A DNA stretch of 64,000 nucleotides from Microbacterium helvum (GCF_014779795.1 NZ_JACXZS010000006.1:105690-169689); one strand, 5' to 3'. Counted from the stretch's first letter, positions 51,870 to 60,480 are shown. The notes: generated by a model from the sequence alone, not told the origin. A program made the numbers and translations.

Positions 51870-52712
51870 TCAGCGCAGGCCGTACACGCGCTCGGCGTTC
51901 GTGGCCATCACAGCCTCGGTAGCGCCCAGGCGGTCGACGGCCCACGTCGACACCGCCTCGGCCCAGCGGCCGTACGGACCGGAGACCGGCCAGTCGCCGC
52001 CGAACAGCAGACGGTCCGGCCCGAAGGCCTGCAGCGCCACGTCGAGGAACGGCCGCAGCTGCTCCTCAGACCACCCGCCCGCCGACTCGGCGGGCAGCCC
52101 CGACAGCTTGCACACGACGTTCGGCCGCTCGGCGAGGGCCGTGAGCTGCGCGGCCCACGGCGTTCCCGCGGCGGAGGCTGCGGCATCCCTCGTCCCCACA
52201 GCGGGCTTGCCGAGATGATCGAGCACGACCCTGAGCTCGGGCACGGCATCGGCGAGCGCGATCACGTCCTGCAGCTGGTGTGCGCGGACGCACGCGTCGA
52301 ACGCCAGTCCGGTCGCCGCCACGGCGGCCGCCGACGCGCGGAACCCGGGAGCGGCCGAGAAGCCGTCGGGCTCGGATTGCAGCAGCCGCCGCACCCCGAC
52401 CGTGAGCGGGCGCTCGGCGTAGGCGGCGAGGTGGGTGTCGGTGGCGGCGGGATCCTCCAGCGGCGCGTGCGCCACGATTCCGCGCACTCCGACACGCGAT
52501 GCCTGCGAGAGAACCCAGTCGACCTCGGCGATCGACTGATCCGGCGCGCAGTCGGCCTGGACGAACACGAAGCCGTACTCGGCATCGGGGGCGGCGGCGA
52601 GCGCGCCGTCGAGCTCGGACGGCCCGAAAGATCGGAGCAGCGCGCCTTCGAGCCACCCGTAGTCGAGGAGCTCAGGGTCCCACAGGTGCAGGTGACTGTC
52701 GACGACACGCAT
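51870..52712 (-). CDS. amidohydrolase, probable L-fucono-1,5-lactonase
   Basis: A 280-residue amidohydrolase of the cog3618 group. VVDSHLHLWDP (metal-site HxH), VLDHLGKPAV and LLFGGDWPVSGPYG are the family marks. It would open L-fuconolactone from the dehydrogenase to L-fuconate. I used the ATG at 52712 (MRVVDSHLH), the common N terminus, though ATGs at 52724 and 52721 are in frame and would bring the start to within 2 nt of the operator. It is divergent from the regulator gene. Confidence 0.9.
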   Translation of the reverse strand: MRVVDSHLHLWDPELLDYGWLEGALLRSFGPSELDGALAAAPDAEYGFVFVQADCAPDQSIAEVDWVLSQASRVGVRGIVAHAPLEDPAATDTHLAAYAERPLTVGVRRLLQSEPDGFSAAPGFRASAAAVAATGLAFDACVRAHQLQDVIALADAVPELRVVLDHLGKPAVGTRDAAASAAGTPWAAQLTALAERPNVVCKLSGLPAESAGGWSEEQLRPFLDVALQAFGPDRLLFGGDWPVSGPYGRWAEAVSTWAVDRLGATEAVMATNAERVYGLR

Positions 52713-52725
52713 GCGCACCATCATG

Positions 52726-52758
52726 ACATCGGATGTCTGCGGCGGTGATGTCTACGAT
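52726..52758. promoter_or_regulatory. second ACATCGGATGT operator and leaderless gntR promoter
   Basis: ACATCGGATGT at 52726-52736 is identical to the site at 49992. TACGAT at 52753-52758 lies 6 nt before the GTG of the regulator, so its mRNA is probably leaderless. A GATGTCT half-site at 52747-52753 adds a possible second contact. Confidence 0.75.
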
Positions 52759-52764
52759 GGGGTC

Positions 52765-53445
52765 GTGGCCGTCACCGACGAAGCGATCTCGAAGATCAAG
52801 GACATGATCGTCCGGGGCGAACTGACCCCGGGCTCGCGACTGCCTCCCGAGAAGGAGCTCGCCGAACGCCTCGGGCTCTCGCGCAGCTCGATGCGCGAGG
52901 CCGTCAAGGCCCTCGAAGTGATCCGCGTGCTCGACGTGCGCCGCGGTGACGGCACCTATGTCACCAGCCTGGAGCCGAAGCTGCTGCTCGAGGCGATCTC
53001 GTTCGTCGTCGATCTGCACGACGACGACTCGCTGCTGGAGATCTTCGCCGTCCGCCGCGTGCTCGAGTCGCACGCGACCGGGCTCGCCGCCCAGCGAGCC
53101 GAGCTCGCCGACGTGGCGGCTCTCGAGGCCGAACTCACGACGGCCGCGCTCGAGACCGACATCGACGCGCTCGTCGCGCATGACGTGCGATTCCACGCCG
53201 CGATCGCGCGCCTCGGCGGCAACGGCTACCTCGCCGGCCTGCTCGAGAGCCTCACCAGCCAGACGGTGCGGGCGCGGGCGTGGCGCGGACTGACGCAGGC
53301 CGGGGCGACCGAGCGCACGCTCGCCGAGCATCAGGCGATCCTCGATGCGATCGCCGACCATGACGTCGAACTCGCGACCGCCGCCGCGCAGGTGCACATC
53401 TCGGGCATCGAGCGCTGGCTGCGACAGGCCCGCGACCGCGCCTGA
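52765..53445 (+). CDS. FadR-type GntR regulator of L-fucose catabolism
   Basis: A 226-residue protein: a winged HTH (LAERLGLSRSSMREAVKALE, residues ~33-52) followed by an FCD domain with the metal-binding acidic and His residues (DVRFHAAIARLGGN). It likely binds ACATCGGATGT in the two divergent promoters of the cluster and is released by a pathway intermediate such as 2-keto-3-deoxy-L-fuconate. The GTG at 52765 is preferred to an ATG at 52711, since that would overlap the operator and the -10 box. Confidence 0.9.
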   Translation: MAVTDEAISKIKDMIVRGELTPGSRLPPEKELAERLGLSRSSMREAVKALEVIRVLDVRRGDGTYVTSLEPKLLLEAISFVVDLHDDDSLLEIFAVRRVLESHATGLAAQRAELADVAALEAELTTAALETDIDALVAHDVRFHAAIARLGGNGYLAGLLESLTSQTVRARAWRGLTQAGATERTLAEHQAILDAIADHDVELATAAAQVHISGIERWLRQARDRA

Positions 53446-53450
53446 CCCGG

Positions 53451-54389
53451 CTACGCGAAGCGCACGGTCTGCTGCAGGCGCGTCCGCACGTCGAAGACCT
53501 CGTTGCCGCCGATGTCGCGTGCGCCGGTGACGCCGCGGCGCAGCACGGTCGCGAGTGCGCTGCGAGACACGACCGCGACGCGCAGGCCGCGCACCTTGCC
53601 GATCTCGTCGATCGGCTGCAGCACGTCCTCGTCGGGCAGCACGACGATCGCGCCGCTGAACCGCACGCCGGCCGCCCGGGCGATCGTGCGCATATTGGCG
53701 AGCAGCTCGGCGATCGGGGCGCCGGGCACACCGTCGCCGGTGAACTCGCCTCGGCGCAGGCGCACCGGGCCGCCGAAGTCCTCCGACAGCACGCCGTAGA
53801 GACCGCTCGGGCCGAGCACGATGTGGTCGATCTTCGCGTCGGAACCGCCGCGGCCGCCGGCGGCGACGTCGTGCCACACGGTGTACCCCATGCCGAGGTC
53901 GGCGACGATGCGCGCGGTCGCCTCTTCGGCGAGCGCGTCGGCCAGGAGCCGCCGCAGCGCCACCGGCGCCGAGCGCACCAGCGCGGGATCGTAGGGGTCG
54001 TCGAGGGTGACGCCGCGGCCCGCCCACTCCCGGATCAGCGCGAGGTACCGCTCGCGCCGCCAGCCGCCGGGCTGCCCGAGCGACCGGGCCCGTGGGCGCG
54101 TGTCGGTGCGGGCCGCGGGCGGGCGCCAGCCCGCCCCCGAACCGGCCGAGTAGTCCGGCGCGGCCGTCTCGCCGAAGCCGTGCCCGCGGTCGTACGCGGC
54201 GCGAGCCTCGGGGGTTCCCACGAGTTCCCACGCGCGCTGCACCTGGATGAACACCGCCGCGTCGCCGCCGGTGTCGGGGTGGGTCTGGCGCAGACGCAGC
54301 CGATACGCCTTGCGCAGCGTCTCGTCATCGGCACCGGGGTCGACGATGAGCACCTCGTAGGCAGACGCCGAGAGCGGACTGTCGAACAC
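53451..54389 (-). CDS. J-domain - NERD nuclease-related domain fusion
   Basis: A 312-residue protein. Residues 1-70 form a J domain with His37-Pro38-Asp39 (QTHPDTGG), the motif that stimulates DnaK. After a disordered linker, residues ~165-300 carry a NERD domain: KIDHIVLGPSGLYGVLSEDFGG has the conserved Asp and hydrophobic strands of this nuclease-related fold, though a typical ...K at the third strand is not evident. Role unknown; NERD proteins may act on DNA. It converges on the fucose regulator with 5 bp between stops. Confidence 0.85.
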   Translation of the reverse strand: MFDSPLSASAYEVLIVDPGADDETLRKAYRLRLRQTHPDTGGDAAVFIQVQRAWELVGTPEARAAYDRGHGFGETAAPDYSAGSGAGWRPPAARTDTRPRARSLGQPGGWRRERYLALIREWAGRGVTLDDPYDPALVRSAPVALRRLLADALAEEATARIVADLGMGYTVWHDVAAGGRGGSDAKIDHIVLGPSGLYGVLSEDFGGPVRLRRGEFTGDGVPGAPIAELLANMRTIARAAGVRFSGAIVVLPDEDVLQPIDEIGKVRGLRVAVVSRSALATVLRRGVTGARDIGGNEVFDVRTRLQQTVRFA

Positions 54390-54466
54390 GGATCCTCCCC
54401 CGGACCTCCTGACCGCACCTCATCCGCGGCCGTCTCAGGCTACGTCACCCGTCCGGCGTGCGCCTC

Positions 54467-54529
54467 GCTCCGCAGTCACAATCCGCGCGCGCCGGGCTCG
54501 GGACCCGCGAAGCCTGACTGCGGAGCCTG
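54467..54529. repeat. CTCCGCAGTCAC palindrome, intergenic copy
   Basis: GCTCCGCAGTCACAA (54468-54482) pairs with TGACTGCGGAGC (54515-54526). The same family lies in two copies in the fbiC linker at 61775-61919. It is between the J-domain gene start and a hypothetical gene end. Confidence 0.75.
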
Positions 54530-54541
54530 CATGCCCGCGGC

Positions 54542-55090
54542 TCAGCGCGCCTCGTTGCGCCGCGCGTACGCGGAGGCGCTGCGGCTCGACAGCGCGAGCA
54601 GCACCAGGATGTCGAGCGCGAGCGACGCGAACGTCTCGTCCACGCGGATCTCCTGCCCTTGCACCCACCACGCGAAGAACGCGGCCGAGATCGACAGCAC
54701 CGAGATGACCATCACCGCGATGCGGGCCGCGTTGCTGCCGCGCAGCACGAACACGGCGAAGACGACGTCGAGCAGGATCGACAGGCCGGCGATGCCGAGC
54801 ACGATCCACAGCGCGATCTGTCGCGCATCGGCGCTGCCGACGTCGACCCCGTCGAGGGCGAGCTCCACGTCGGGGTCGCCGAGGATCTCCTGCCACGCGA
54901 CCGCGATCGCACCGCCGACGAGGAGCCCCGCCATCGCCCGCAACAGCACGAGCACCGCTCCCGCGACGGTCGACGCCGGGCGCTTCATGCCGGGGTCGTG
55001 CGGCACCGGTCGCAGCAGCCTCGCCGCCGGCTCGTACGCCGGGCGCTTCTGCGGCTCGGCCCCGGCCGCCGGCATCCTCTCCTCACTCAT
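54542..55090 (-). CDS. hypothetical membrane protein
   Basis: A 182-residue protein with a ~35-residue charged N terminus and about four hydrophobic segments (AGAVLVLLRAMAGLLVGGAI, IALWIVLGIAGLSILLDVVF, IAVMVISVLSISAAFFAWW and SLALDILVLLALSS). No domain recognised. It overlaps the LssY-like gene by 8 bp, so the two are likely co-transcribed. Confidence 0.8.
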   Translation of the reverse strand: MSEERMPAAGAEPQKRPAYEPAARLLRPVPHDPGMKRPASTVAGAVLVLLRAMAGLLVGGAIAVAWQEILGDPDVELALDGVDVGSADARQIALWIVLGIAGLSILLDVVFAVFVLRGSNAARIAVMVISVLSISAAFFAWWVQGQEIRVDETFASLALDILVLLALSSRSASAYARRNEAR

Positions 55091-55937
55091 GCCGCGCCCC
55101 GTCCGCGGCTCCCGCGTCCACGTCGCCCGCGGGCACCGCGCGCACGTCGACGATCGGCAGGTCGCCGTCGGTGCGGATGCTGTCGCCGCCGCCGTTTCGG
55201 GCGTGGTACCCCGTGGCGAAGTCGGCGATGACGTCGACGTCGACGCGCGGGTCGGCGGTCCGCACGGTGCTCACGATGTGGTCGCGCTCGACATCGGTGT
55301 CGGCGTCGATCTTGTGGGTGACCTGCAGGGTGAACAGCGACAGCCCGACCCGCGTGTCGAAGGTGCCGGCCGCGAGCCAGTCGACGCGTCGCCCGCCGGG
55401 CAGCAGCCAGCCGTCGGGGCAGCGCCAGAATCGCACGTGATGCCGTTGCGCAGGGTTGCCGGCGACCTCCTGCTGGTAGGCGAAGTCCTGCTGCCGGCCG
55501 AACAGGAACAGCGGGCTCACCGGGGCCTCGTCGTAACTGCGGCGGGTGAGCGTGGACGCGATGATCCGCCACGACGAGCCGAGCGTCACCGGGTCGGCGC
55601 GCGTCCATCCGGCCGCGGCGAGCGCGGCCTGGATCTGCTCGCCGGTGCCGAGGAACGCGAGGTTGACGGGATCGCCCAGCAGCCCGTCGCTGGTGCGCGT
55701 GCGGCCGATGAAGTAGTCGGGCACGTAGATCGTGGTGAGGATCCGATGCAGCCGCGGCAGCACCAGGTACGCCAGCAGCGCCCAGAACGCGATGAAGAAC
55801 GGGATGCCCCACCACCCCACGTGGAAGGTCTCGGTGAGGCTCAGGTACGCCAGCCACAGTGCCGCGGCGCCCGCGAAGACGAAGAAGAACCAGTCGACGG
55901 CGACCCCGATCGAGTACGTGCGGCGCCGGCTGGTCAC
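55083..55937 (-). CDS. LssY C-terminal domain membrane protein
   Basis: A 284-residue protein with two N-terminal membrane segments (VAVDWFFFVFAGAAALWLAYL and FFIAFWALLAYLVLPRL), then a globular LssY-C-like domain: YFIGRTRTSDGLLGDPVNLAF, AALAAAGWTRADPVTL and RRSYDEAPVSPLFLFGR. The domain is often fused to PAP2 or DedA proteins in other bacteria; here it stands alone behind two helices. Function unknown, presumably envelope- or lipid-related. Confidence 0.87.
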   Translation of the reverse strand: MTSRRRTYSIGVAVDWFFFVFAGAAALWLAYLSLTETFHVGWWGIPFFIAFWALLAYLVLPRLHRILTTIYVPDYFIGRTRTSDGLLGDPVNLAFLGTGEQIQAALAAAGWTRADPVTLGSSWRIIASTLTRRSYDEAPVSPLFLFGRQQDFAYQQEVAGNPAQRHHVRFWRCPDGWLLPGGRRVDWLAAGTFDTRVGLSLFTLQVTHKIDADTDVERDHIVSTVRTADPRVDVDVIADFATGYHARNGGGDSIRTDGDLPIVDVRAVPAGDVDAGAADGARHE

Positions 55938-55949
55938 GATCGTCCCCCG

Positions 55950-57017
55950 TCAGCCCCAGAGGGGGATCGCGGGGCGGTAGCGGAGAGCGGATGCCGCGAG
56001 CTCCGGCGGCAGGTCCGCCAGGGTCGGCGGGGTCCAGCGAGGGCTGCGGTCCTTGTCGATCACCTGCGCGCGGATGCCCTCCGCCAGGTCGGGCTGGCTG
56101 GTGGCGAACCACATCACGAGCCCGTACTCCTGCTCCAGCGCCGCGCGGAGGCCGGGCAGCTCGCGCGCGCTGCGGACGGCGGCGAGCGTGACGGCCAGGC
56201 CCGTGGGCGAGAGCTCGCCGAGCAGCTCGGCGGTGGCGGCGGCCTCGGGCTCGGGGCGGGCCCGCAGCCGCTCCACGATCTCCGGCACGGTGTCGGCGTC
56301 GAATGCGTCGTCGATCCACGCGCGGGCGTCTTCGAGCTTCGAGCGGGGCGGGGTCTCGTCGAACAGGAACACGAGCTCGGCCAGCGAGGGGTCGGCGCGC
56401 GTCTCGAGCGCATCGCGGAAGCCGTCGAGATTCTCGTGCGGAACGAAGTGGTCGGCGAACCCGGCGTAGATCGCGTCGGCCGCGTCCATGACGGCACCGG
56501 TGAGACCGAGGTACTCGCCGAGACGGCCGGGCGCGTGGGCGAGCAGCCACGTGCCGCCGACGTCGGGGGTGAAGCCGATGCGCGTCTCGGGCATGGCGAG
56601 CTGCGAGCGCTCGGTCACGACGCGGATCGACGCGTGCCCGGCGACGCCGATGCCGCCGCCCATGGTGATGCCGTCGGCGAAGGCGACGAACGGCTTGGGG
56701 TATTCGGCGATCCGCGCGTTGAGCGCGTACTCCTCCCGGAAGAACACGCCGGCGTCCTCGGCGCGCCCGCTCGTGACCTGTTCGGCGAGGCCGCGCACGT
56801 CACCGCCCGCGCACAGTCCGCGCTCGCCGGCGCCGTCCAGCAGCACCGCGTCGACGTCGGGGTCGTGCTCCCACGCGTCCAGCGCGCGGTGCATCCGCTG
56901 CACCATGCCGAGGTCGAGCGCGTTGATGGCGCGCGGTCGATTGAGCGTCAGCCGGCCCAGGCCCGCGCGGGCACGGACGAGGACGGTGGGCTCGGCGGCG
57001 GCAGCGGGGTCGGTCAC
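55950..57017 (-). CDS. 3-hydroxyisobutyryl-CoA hydrolase-like crotonase
   Basis: A 355-residue crotonase-superfamily protein. LNRPRAINALDLGMVQRM, CAGGDVRGL, and MGGGIGVAGHASIRVVTERSQLAMPETRIGFTPDVGG match the HIBYL-CoA hydrolase group of valine degradation, longer than hydratases. A TAACGT box at 57030-57025 lies 7 nt before a GTG at 57017, so I use this start (VTDPAAAAEP); an in-frame start at 57053 would run through that box. Confidence 0.9.
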   Translation of the reverse strand: MTDPAAAAEPTVLVRARAGLGRLTLNRPRAINALDLGMVQRMHRALDAWEHDPDVDAVLLDGAGERGLCAGGDVRGLAEQVTSGRAEDAGVFFREEYALNARIAEYPKPFVAFADGITMGGGIGVAGHASIRVVTERSQLAMPETRIGFTPDVGGTWLLAHAPGRLGEYLGLTGAVMDAADAIYAGFADHFVPHENLDGFRDALETRADPSLAELVFLFDETPPRSKLEDARAWIDDAFDADTVPEIVERLRARPEPEAAATAELLGELSPTGLAVTLAAVRSARELPGLRAALEQEYGLVMWFATSQPDLAEGIRAQVIDKDRSPRWTPPTLADLPPELAASALRYRPAIPLWG

Positions 57018-57024
57018 GAGCGCA

Positions 57025-57030
57025 ACGTTA
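57025..57030 (-). promoter_or_regulatory. -10 box TAACGT of leaderless hydrolase gene
   Basis: On the minus strand TAACGT is followed by 7 nt and the GTG at 57017. This decides the start codon of the crotonase gene. Confidence 0.5.
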
Positions 57031-57133
57031 CCGGGCGCCACAACTTCCCTCACGGTGACGCCGGATTTCCGCCAGGATGGGACGGAGTGCCGCGATGCGG
57101 CGGCCTCGCGCCCACACGACGAGAGGGTTCGGC

Positions 57134-59038
57134 ATGCCAGACGGCCAGTCGCTGGAGTTCTCAGGTGTCACCAAGCGCTTCGGCGCGGTCACCGCGGTGG
57201 CGGATCTCTCCGCCCGCGTCGAGCCAGGCCGCGTCACCGGATTCCTCGGGCCCAACGGCGCCGGCAAGACCACGACGCTGCGCATCCTGCTCGGGCTCGT
57301 CCGCGCGTCGGGCGGTCACGCGACGATCGGCGGGCGGCGCTACGCCGAGCTCGATCGGCCGCTGCAGACGGTCGGAGCGGTGCTGGAGGCATCCAGCTTC
57401 CACCCGGGTCGCACCGGCGCCGCTCACCTGACGATCTACGCGCAGGCGGCCGGGATCCCGCGCGGGCGCGTCGACGAGGTTCTCGGGCTGGTGGGACTGG
57501 GGGATGCCGGCGGCCGCAAGGTCGCCGGGTACTCGCTGGGCATGCGGCAGCGTCTGGGCCTGGCCTACGCGCTGCTGGGCGACCCGGGCGTGCTGGTGCT
57601 CGACGAGCCGGCGAACGGCCTGGATCCCGAGGGCATCCGCTGGATGCGCGGATTCCTGCGACAGCTCGCCGCCGAGGGACGCACCGTGCTCATCTCGTCG
57701 CACCTGCTCGCCGAGGTGCAGCAGACCGTCGACGCGCTGCTCATCCTCTCTCGCGGCCGGCTCGTGTTCGAGGGGTCGATCGACGACCTCGCCGACCCGT
57801 CCGAGTTCGCGACCGTCGTCGACGCACCCGACCGGGACGCCCTCACCGCCGCGCTCACCGCCGCCGAGCTGCCGTTCGAGGTGCTCCGCTCGGGCCTCAC
57901 CGTCCGCGGCGCCGATCCTGTCGCCGTCGGCGCCGCCGCGGCTGCCGCCGGCGTCGCGCTGTCGTCGCTGCAGCGCCGCGGGCCCGCGCTCGAAGAGGTG
58001 TTCCTCGACCTGGTGAACGGCACGCGCGTGCACGCCTCCGCCGCCGGCGGGGTGGTCGCGATGGCGCCTGTCGTCACGACGGACGAAGAGCCGATGGATG
58101 CCGCCGACGCACCTGATCCCTCCGTCGAGGCCGACGAGTCTGACGAGCAGCCGCATGCCGAGGCCCTCGCCGCGGAGGCCGCGCCCGCTGCGGCGGGAGT
58201 GGCGCTCGCCGCAGGCGGTACGGTCCCCCTCCAGGACGACGACGCCGAGCCGCATGCCGAGGCAGAGGATCAGGAGGCCGACGACCGTGAAGCCGGCGAG
58301 TCCGCCCTCTCCGCTGCCGAGCTCGACGCCGAAGCCACCGGCGCACCCGGTGCCGCGGCGGCCCTGGGCGCCGCCGCCGGAGCCACCTGGGCCGCCGAGC
58401 GCGACGCAGAGCCGGAGGATCCCGACGACGCCGAAACCATCGCCGAGCCCGCCGAGCCTGCCGAGCCCACAGCGTCCGACGCGGCATCCGAGCCGGCGGT
58501 GACGACCGGCGCGGGGTTCGCGGTGGCGAGCACGGGTGTGATCGACATCGTCCCGCCGGCTGCGGCAGAGGCGGTGCCCCCCGACCAAGCGGCCACGGAT
58601 GCCCCCGAGGACTCCGACCCCGATGTCGAAGAGCTCGGCACGATCGACGACGAGCTGTCGGCTCCCGAGCCTCCCGACGCGGACGACGACCGCCCGTGGG
58701 AGAACTACGTGAAGACCGAGGCCGATGTCGAGGCCGACGCGTTCTTCTCGTCGTTCGACACCGGCGAGTCCGGTGACGGCTCCGAACCGGAACACGAGCC
58801 GACCGGTCCTGGGCCGGCCGACAGCACAGACGTTTCGTCCTCGGGCACCGGAGCGCCCTCCGCTCAACGACCAGGAGAAGAAGAAGACACCGCCGGGTCG
58901 TTGAGCGAGCGGAGCGACATGAAACGCCCTGACGAGACGACCGACCCCGGTCCGGACGACCCCGGCCCCGACGAAGAACCGGGGGCTGCGGCATCCACCC
59001 CTCCCGCTGACCGCGCCGACGAAGGGGGCGGACGATGA
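57134..59038 (+). CDS. ABC-2 type ATPase with ~340-residue acidic disordered tail
   Basis: A 634-residue protein. Residues 1-297 are an ordinary ATPase: Walker A GPNGAGKTT (39-47), signature YSLGMRQR, Walker B LVLDEPANGLDPEG, and EEVFLDLV at the domain end. Residues ~300-634 are acidic, Ala/Pro/Glu-rich and low-complexity, with EPAEPAEP-like runs. Residues ~566-598 are encoded by a palindromic repeat (58831-58926). The ATG at 57134 gives the normal N terminus. The ATGA overlap with the permease gene shows that the tail is translated through to the coupled stop. The tail has no known function. Confidence 0.9.
   Translation: MPDGQSLEFSGVTKRFGAVTAVADLSARVEPGRVTGFLGPNGAGKTTTLRILLGLVRASGGHATIGGRRYAELDRPLQTVGAVLEASSFHPGRTGAAHLTIYAQAAGIPRGRVDEVLGLVGLGDAGGRKVAGYSLGMRQRLGLAYALLGDPGVLVLDEPANGLDPEGIRWMRGFLRQLAAEGRTVLISSHLLAEVQQTVDALLILSRGRLVFEGSIDDLADPSEFATVVDAPDRDALTAALTAAELPFEVLRSGLTVRGADPVAVGAAAAAAGVALSSLQRRGPALEEVFLDLVNGTRVHASAAGGVVAMAPVVTTDEEPMDAADAPDPSVEADESDEQPHAEALAAEAAPAAAGVALAAGGTVPLQDDDAEPHAEAEDQEADDREAGESALSAAELDAEATGAPGAAAALGAAAGATWAAERDAEPEDPDDAETIAEPAEPAEPTASDAASEPAVTTGAGFAVASTGVIDIVPPAAAEAVPPDQAATDAPEDSDPDVEELGTIDDELSAPEPPDADDDRPWENYVKTEADVEADAFFSSFDTGESGDGSEPEHEPTGPGPADSTDVSSSGTGAPSAQRPGEEEDTAGSLSERSDMKRPDETTDPGPDDPGPDEEPGAAASTPPADRADEGGGR
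58831..58926. repeat. in-frame palindromic element inside the ABC ATPase gene
   Basis: CGTTTCGTC...CTCCGCTCAACGACC on the left and GGTCGTTGAGCGAGCGGAGC with GAAACG on the right (58896-58926) match the arms of the intergenic copy at 51743-51819. The element is 96 bp (32 codons) and keeps the frame open, encoding a run that includes GSLSERSDMKR. Confidence 0.8.
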
Positions 59039-59865
59039 GCCTCACCGCGGCGACCCGCGCCGAGACGACGAAGCTGTTCTCGACGAGCATCTGGTGGATC
59101 CTCGCGATCGTGCTGTTCGCATACATCGCGTTCACCGCGGGGGTGCTCGGATTCGTGTTCGCGCTGTCGGCGACCGGCGGGCTGCCGGGCGAGGCCACCG
59201 GCGCTCCGGCGCTGCCCGAAGACGTGCTGCCGGCGACGCTCTACAGCACCGCCACCGCCGTCGGGTACGTGTTCCCGCTGCTGATGGGCACGCTCATGGT
59301 GACTGCGGAGTTCCGCCACAAGACGCTGACGCCGACGTTCCTCGCGACGCCGCGGCGCGGTCGTGTGCTCGTCGCGAAGCTGGCGGTCGGCATCGTGCTC
59401 GGCGCGCTGCTGGGCGTGATCGGCGTGCTGGCGTCGGTCGGGGTGTCGGCGGCGATCCTCGCCGGGTTCGGGCTCGACACGCAGCTCGCGTCGTCCGACA
59501 CGTGGGCGATGGTCGGACGGATGCTGCTGGCCTACGTGCTCTGGGCGCTCATCGGCATCGGGGTCGGGGCGCTCGTGCGCAACCAGGTGGGCGCGATCGT
59601 CGGGGTGCTGGTGTTCACGCAGTTCCTCGAGCCCATCGGCCGCACGGCCGCCGCGTTCGTGGACGGGCTCTCGGATGCGACGCGGTTCCTGCCCGGAGCG
59701 GCGAGCGACGCCCTGGTGGGATCGAGCGTCTTCACGATCGCCGCGACCGGCAGCGGGTCCTCGGACGCGCTCGAGTGGTGGGCGGGCGGTCTCGTGCTGC
59801 TGGGCTACGCCATCGTGTTCGTCGTGCTCGGGCACCTCGTCAGCTGGCGCCGCGACATCAGCTGA
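59035..59865 (+). CDS. ABC-2 type transporter permease
   Basis: A 276-residue membrane protein with six hydrophobic segments: IWWILAIVLFAYIAFTAGVL, TAVGYVFPLLMGTLMVTAEF, LAVGIVLGALLGVIGVLASV and three more. RHKTLTPTFLATPRRGRVL in the first loop is typical of DrrB/ABC2 permeases. It overlaps the ATPase gene by 4 bp. Likely a two-gene exporter; substrate unknown. Confidence 0.9.
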   Translation: MSLTAATRAETTKLFSTSIWWILAIVLFAYIAFTAGVLGFVFALSATGGLPGEATGAPALPEDVLPATLYSTATAVGYVFPLLMGTLMVTAEFRHKTLTPTFLATPRRGRVLVAKLAVGIVLGALLGVIGVLASVGVSAAILAGFGLDTQLASSDTWAMVGRMLLAYVLWALIGIGVGALVRNQVGAIVGVLVFTQFLEPIGRTAAAFVDGLSDATRFLPGAASDALVGSSVFTIAATGSGSSDALEWWAGGLVLLGYAIVFVVLGHLVSWRRDIS

Positions 59866-59866
59866 C

Positions 59867-59914
59867 CGGGTCCCTGAGCCTGTCGAAGGGCCGGTCCCTG
59901 AGCCTGTCGAAGGG
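59867..59914 (+). repeat. tandem GGTCCCTGAGCCTGTCGAAG repeat
   Basis: Two direct copies of a ~24-bp unit, GGTCCCTGAGCCTGTCGAAG plus GG, start at 59870 and 59893. They lie between converging genes and touch the stop codon of the next one (59915). A related inverted pair is at 8333-8400. Confidence 0.85.
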
Positions 59915-60376
59915 TCAGACCGCCGGCGCCGCGGCGGGCGCCTTGCGCTTGCGCGGCTTCTTCTCGGGCACCGGCGTGCTGCCGGTCTCGGCCGCGATCT
60001 CGACGACGTCCACGGGCTCTTCGGCGACCTCGACGCGCAGCGCCTGAACAAGCGCCAGCCCGTGCCGGGTCGTGAGGATCACCCGCTGGAACTCGGCGTG
60101 ACCGTCGAGGTCGATCACGACGCTCGGGCGGTGCCGCCGGATGACGGCGAAGTCCTCGCCGCCGGCGGAGCGCCACGTGCCCATCGCGATGACGCCGCGC
60201 ACGTGCGTACCCGGGCTCGGGATGCCGCGCAGCCACGTCCAGGCGTCGTCGGTGAGCTGCACCTTCGTGATCGTCGAGCGATCGATGACGACATTCCCCT
60301 TGCGGAATGACAGGGCGCGCTCCGACACCGACAGCACGACCTCGAGCTGCGTCGAGTCGAGCAGCAGTGTCACCAT
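59915..60376 (-). CDS. hypothetical protein, PH-like fold suspected
   Basis: A 153-residue protein. Residues 1-110 form alternating beta strands (LLLDSTQLEVVLSVSERALSFRKGNVVIDRSTITKVQL..., VVIDLDGHAEFQRVILTT) followed by a helix, the pattern of small PH-like domains. The C terminus is a basic KKPRKRKAPAAAP stretch. CAGACT lies 6 nt before the ATG. No function is assigned. Confidence 0.75.
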   Translation of the reverse strand: MVTLLLDSTQLEVVLSVSERALSFRKGNVVIDRSTITKVQLTDDAWTWLRGIPSPGTHVRGVIAMGTWRSAGGEDFAVIRRHRPSVVIDLDGHAEFQRVILTTRHGLALVQALRVEVAEEPVDVVEIAAETGSTPVPEKKPRKRKAPAAAPAV

Positions 60377-60468
60377 GTGCCTAGTCTGCCAGCGCCTCCC
60401 CCGTGATCCGGGCTGATTTTGCTTACGGGAGAGCAACGATCCCGGGCCACGACCCCCGGACCGGGTGC

Positions 60469-60474
60469 GAGACT
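60469..60474 (+). promoter_or_regulatory. -10 box GAGACT of leaderless fbiC-like gene
   Basis: GAGACT is followed by 6 nt and the GTG at 60481. It supports this start over an in-frame ATC/ATT-type start at 60403. Confidence 0.4.
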
Positions 60475-60480
60475 GGATCA

